From Cladocopium goreaui (Eukaryota > Sar > Dinophyceae > Suessiales > Symbiodiniaceae), in NCBI GenBank assembly GCA_947184155.2, contig CAMXCT020001113.1:374167-438166 (forward strand): a stretch of DNA of 64,000 bases, written 5' to 3'. The notes under the pieces were generated by a model. The model worked only from the letters and a program-made list of their open reading frames with translations. It ran no database searches and had not been told where the DNA came from. Position 1 is the first letter of the stretch. Each line of letters starts with the position of its first letter. The position numbers and the translations under genes were made by a program. Shown here one piece after another: positions 62,911 through 64,000 of the stretch.

Positions 62911-63957
62911 CTAGCGCAACGCGTTGCTGACGTGTACAACAAAGCGTTGGCGACTCGAAAATATAGGTCAGCCATGAAAAATAGATCTACGAAAGGCTTC
63001 ATTGGTATACTAGTGGCGCATGTAATTCTATGTGAATCTTCATTCTAATTATTTCTGATTATAATTATATGTATATATATATATATGTTATTAATTATAT
63101 GTATATGATTAGATATGGCTTGATTTTGTAGAAAATAGAAAAAAAACATATTGGAAATGCCACTTTTACACCACCAACAAACGGCCTGTGGGATCTGTGG
63201 AATCACACTGGCCAGCGGTAGGCCCTCCTAGGATCGTCACGATTTCACAGACATGATGGAATTCATGGGATTTGACATCAACTTATTGGTTGGTAATATA
63301 CTATTAATATTATTAACATATGGTTAATATTAATGGTTATTTAATATGGTTTATGATGGTTAATATATATATATATATATTTGGTTGGTGGTGCAATTTT
63401 TTAGCATCTTGAAAAATGATGGAGTGAAAGTCAACGGGGTTGGGATGACATCCCATATATGAAATGGAAAATAAAAGCTATGTTTGAAACATTTTGAAAC
63501 CACCAACCAGATATGTGTTTTATGCCTAGGGTTTTTTCTTTAATCTAACAGGAACGGGTGCTTCATGGGGGTGAACTATGATGTATAATGATTACTTTAA
63601 ACGGTGACTTGATCCGCCTTTTCGTGTACATTTCACCCGGCATTTAAGTGCTGCCCTTGGACATGTGATCAACAAAAATAGGGGTTAAGTATAGCCCTCG
63701 TCTTGCCAATTCCCAATATTTTTTTTTGTATATAACCTCCAAATGCTCGATTGGTAGGGGATTCCAGCCACCAAAACCATGGGGAATTTGGATCCAAAAT
63801 CCTCATAGATCTTTGGATCCTTTTGGCGACTGCGTTCAAGGCTTTCATTATCAGTGACCGACGCTTAAAAAATCTTGAAACAGTCTTCATGTAAAACTGT
63901 TGCGTTTTACGTAGGAAATGGATGGGAATGGGGCCTGGTATTATTATTGATAGTTAC
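62911..63957. other. AT-rich stretch to the window edge
   Basis: TA microsatellite at 63068-63087 and 63364-63380, family B element at 63382-63510, otherwise unremarkable. No exon could be supported. Confidence 0.45.
63382..63510. mobile_element. Family B element
   Basis: TGGTTGGTGGTGCAATTTTT...GAAACCACCAACCAG, directly after a TA run. Confidence 0.87.
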
Positions 63958-64000
63958 AATGTGGGGCCCCCAAGATAGCGTTCAGTTGGCTTATAACTCC
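63958..64000. mobile_element. Family D element, cut by the window edge
   Basis: CAATGTGGGGCCCCCAAGAT followed by the family sequence GCGTTCAGTTGGC at the last bases. Confidence 0.8.

Noticed and set aside
1..64000. tRNA, rRNA or other structured RNA genes
   Set aside because: No cloverleaf with A/B-box pairs or ribosomal RNA sequence was recognised; the many hairpins belong to inverted-repeat element families.

Overview
The window looks like nuclear DNA of a dinoflagellate, most likely Suessiales/Symbiodiniaceae-like; the genus cannot be set from sequence alone. Four things point there. Protein-coding islands are short and GC-rich in an AT-rich, repeat-filled background. Many introns appear to start with GC instead of GT. 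The intact copia element has the Lys/Gly-rich Gag and the SPPC-type methyltransferase-like domain that I associate with dinoflagellate copia elements. Small inverted-repeat elements are very dense. I found no tRNA, rRNA, CRISPR array, bacterial operon or recognisable promoter. Almost every supported exon is on the minus strand, so the genes read from right to left.

Layout, low to high coordinates. 0.7-15.7 kb: the complete catalytic domain of an S8 subtilisin-type serine peptidase in 12 small exons; the Asp, His, Asn and Ser motifs fall in the correct order when read leftwards. 16-22.8 kb: a probable pre-catalytic linker exon, two well-supported fascin-like (beta-trefoil) exons, a weaker third one, and a 160-bp exon with canonical splice sites. 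If they belong to the same transcript, the protein is a fascin-like/subtilase fusion. 8.4-10.1 kb: a 103-bp minisatellite inside one peptidase intron. 23.1-26.3 kb: four unrelated tandem-repeat blocks back to back. 27-30 kb and 38-40.1 kb: isolated exon candidates, including a possible signal-peptide start at 40,105. 30,356-37,677: an intact, young Ty1/copia LTR retrotransposon with 125-bp LTRs differing at one base, a CAGTA target duplication and two long ORFs, apparently inside an intron of the minus-strand gene.

42-63 kb: a second minus-strand gene or gene part with very small exons coding for charged, helical peptide, plus a set of micro-exons sharing an F-E-T-x-x-G motif. Its centre (49.1-55.5 kb) is a tandem array of about nine 0.7-kb units. 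Each unit carries two related exon-like cassettes coding Glu-rich peptides of about 30 residues, a possible case of exon multiplication.

The spaces between exons are filled with at least seven families (A-G) of 80-180 bp inverted-repeat, MITE-like elements, several flanked by TA, together with TA-rich microsatellites. Exon limits are inferred from reading frame, homology recalled from the families and AG/GT or AG/GC signals; they need transcript data.
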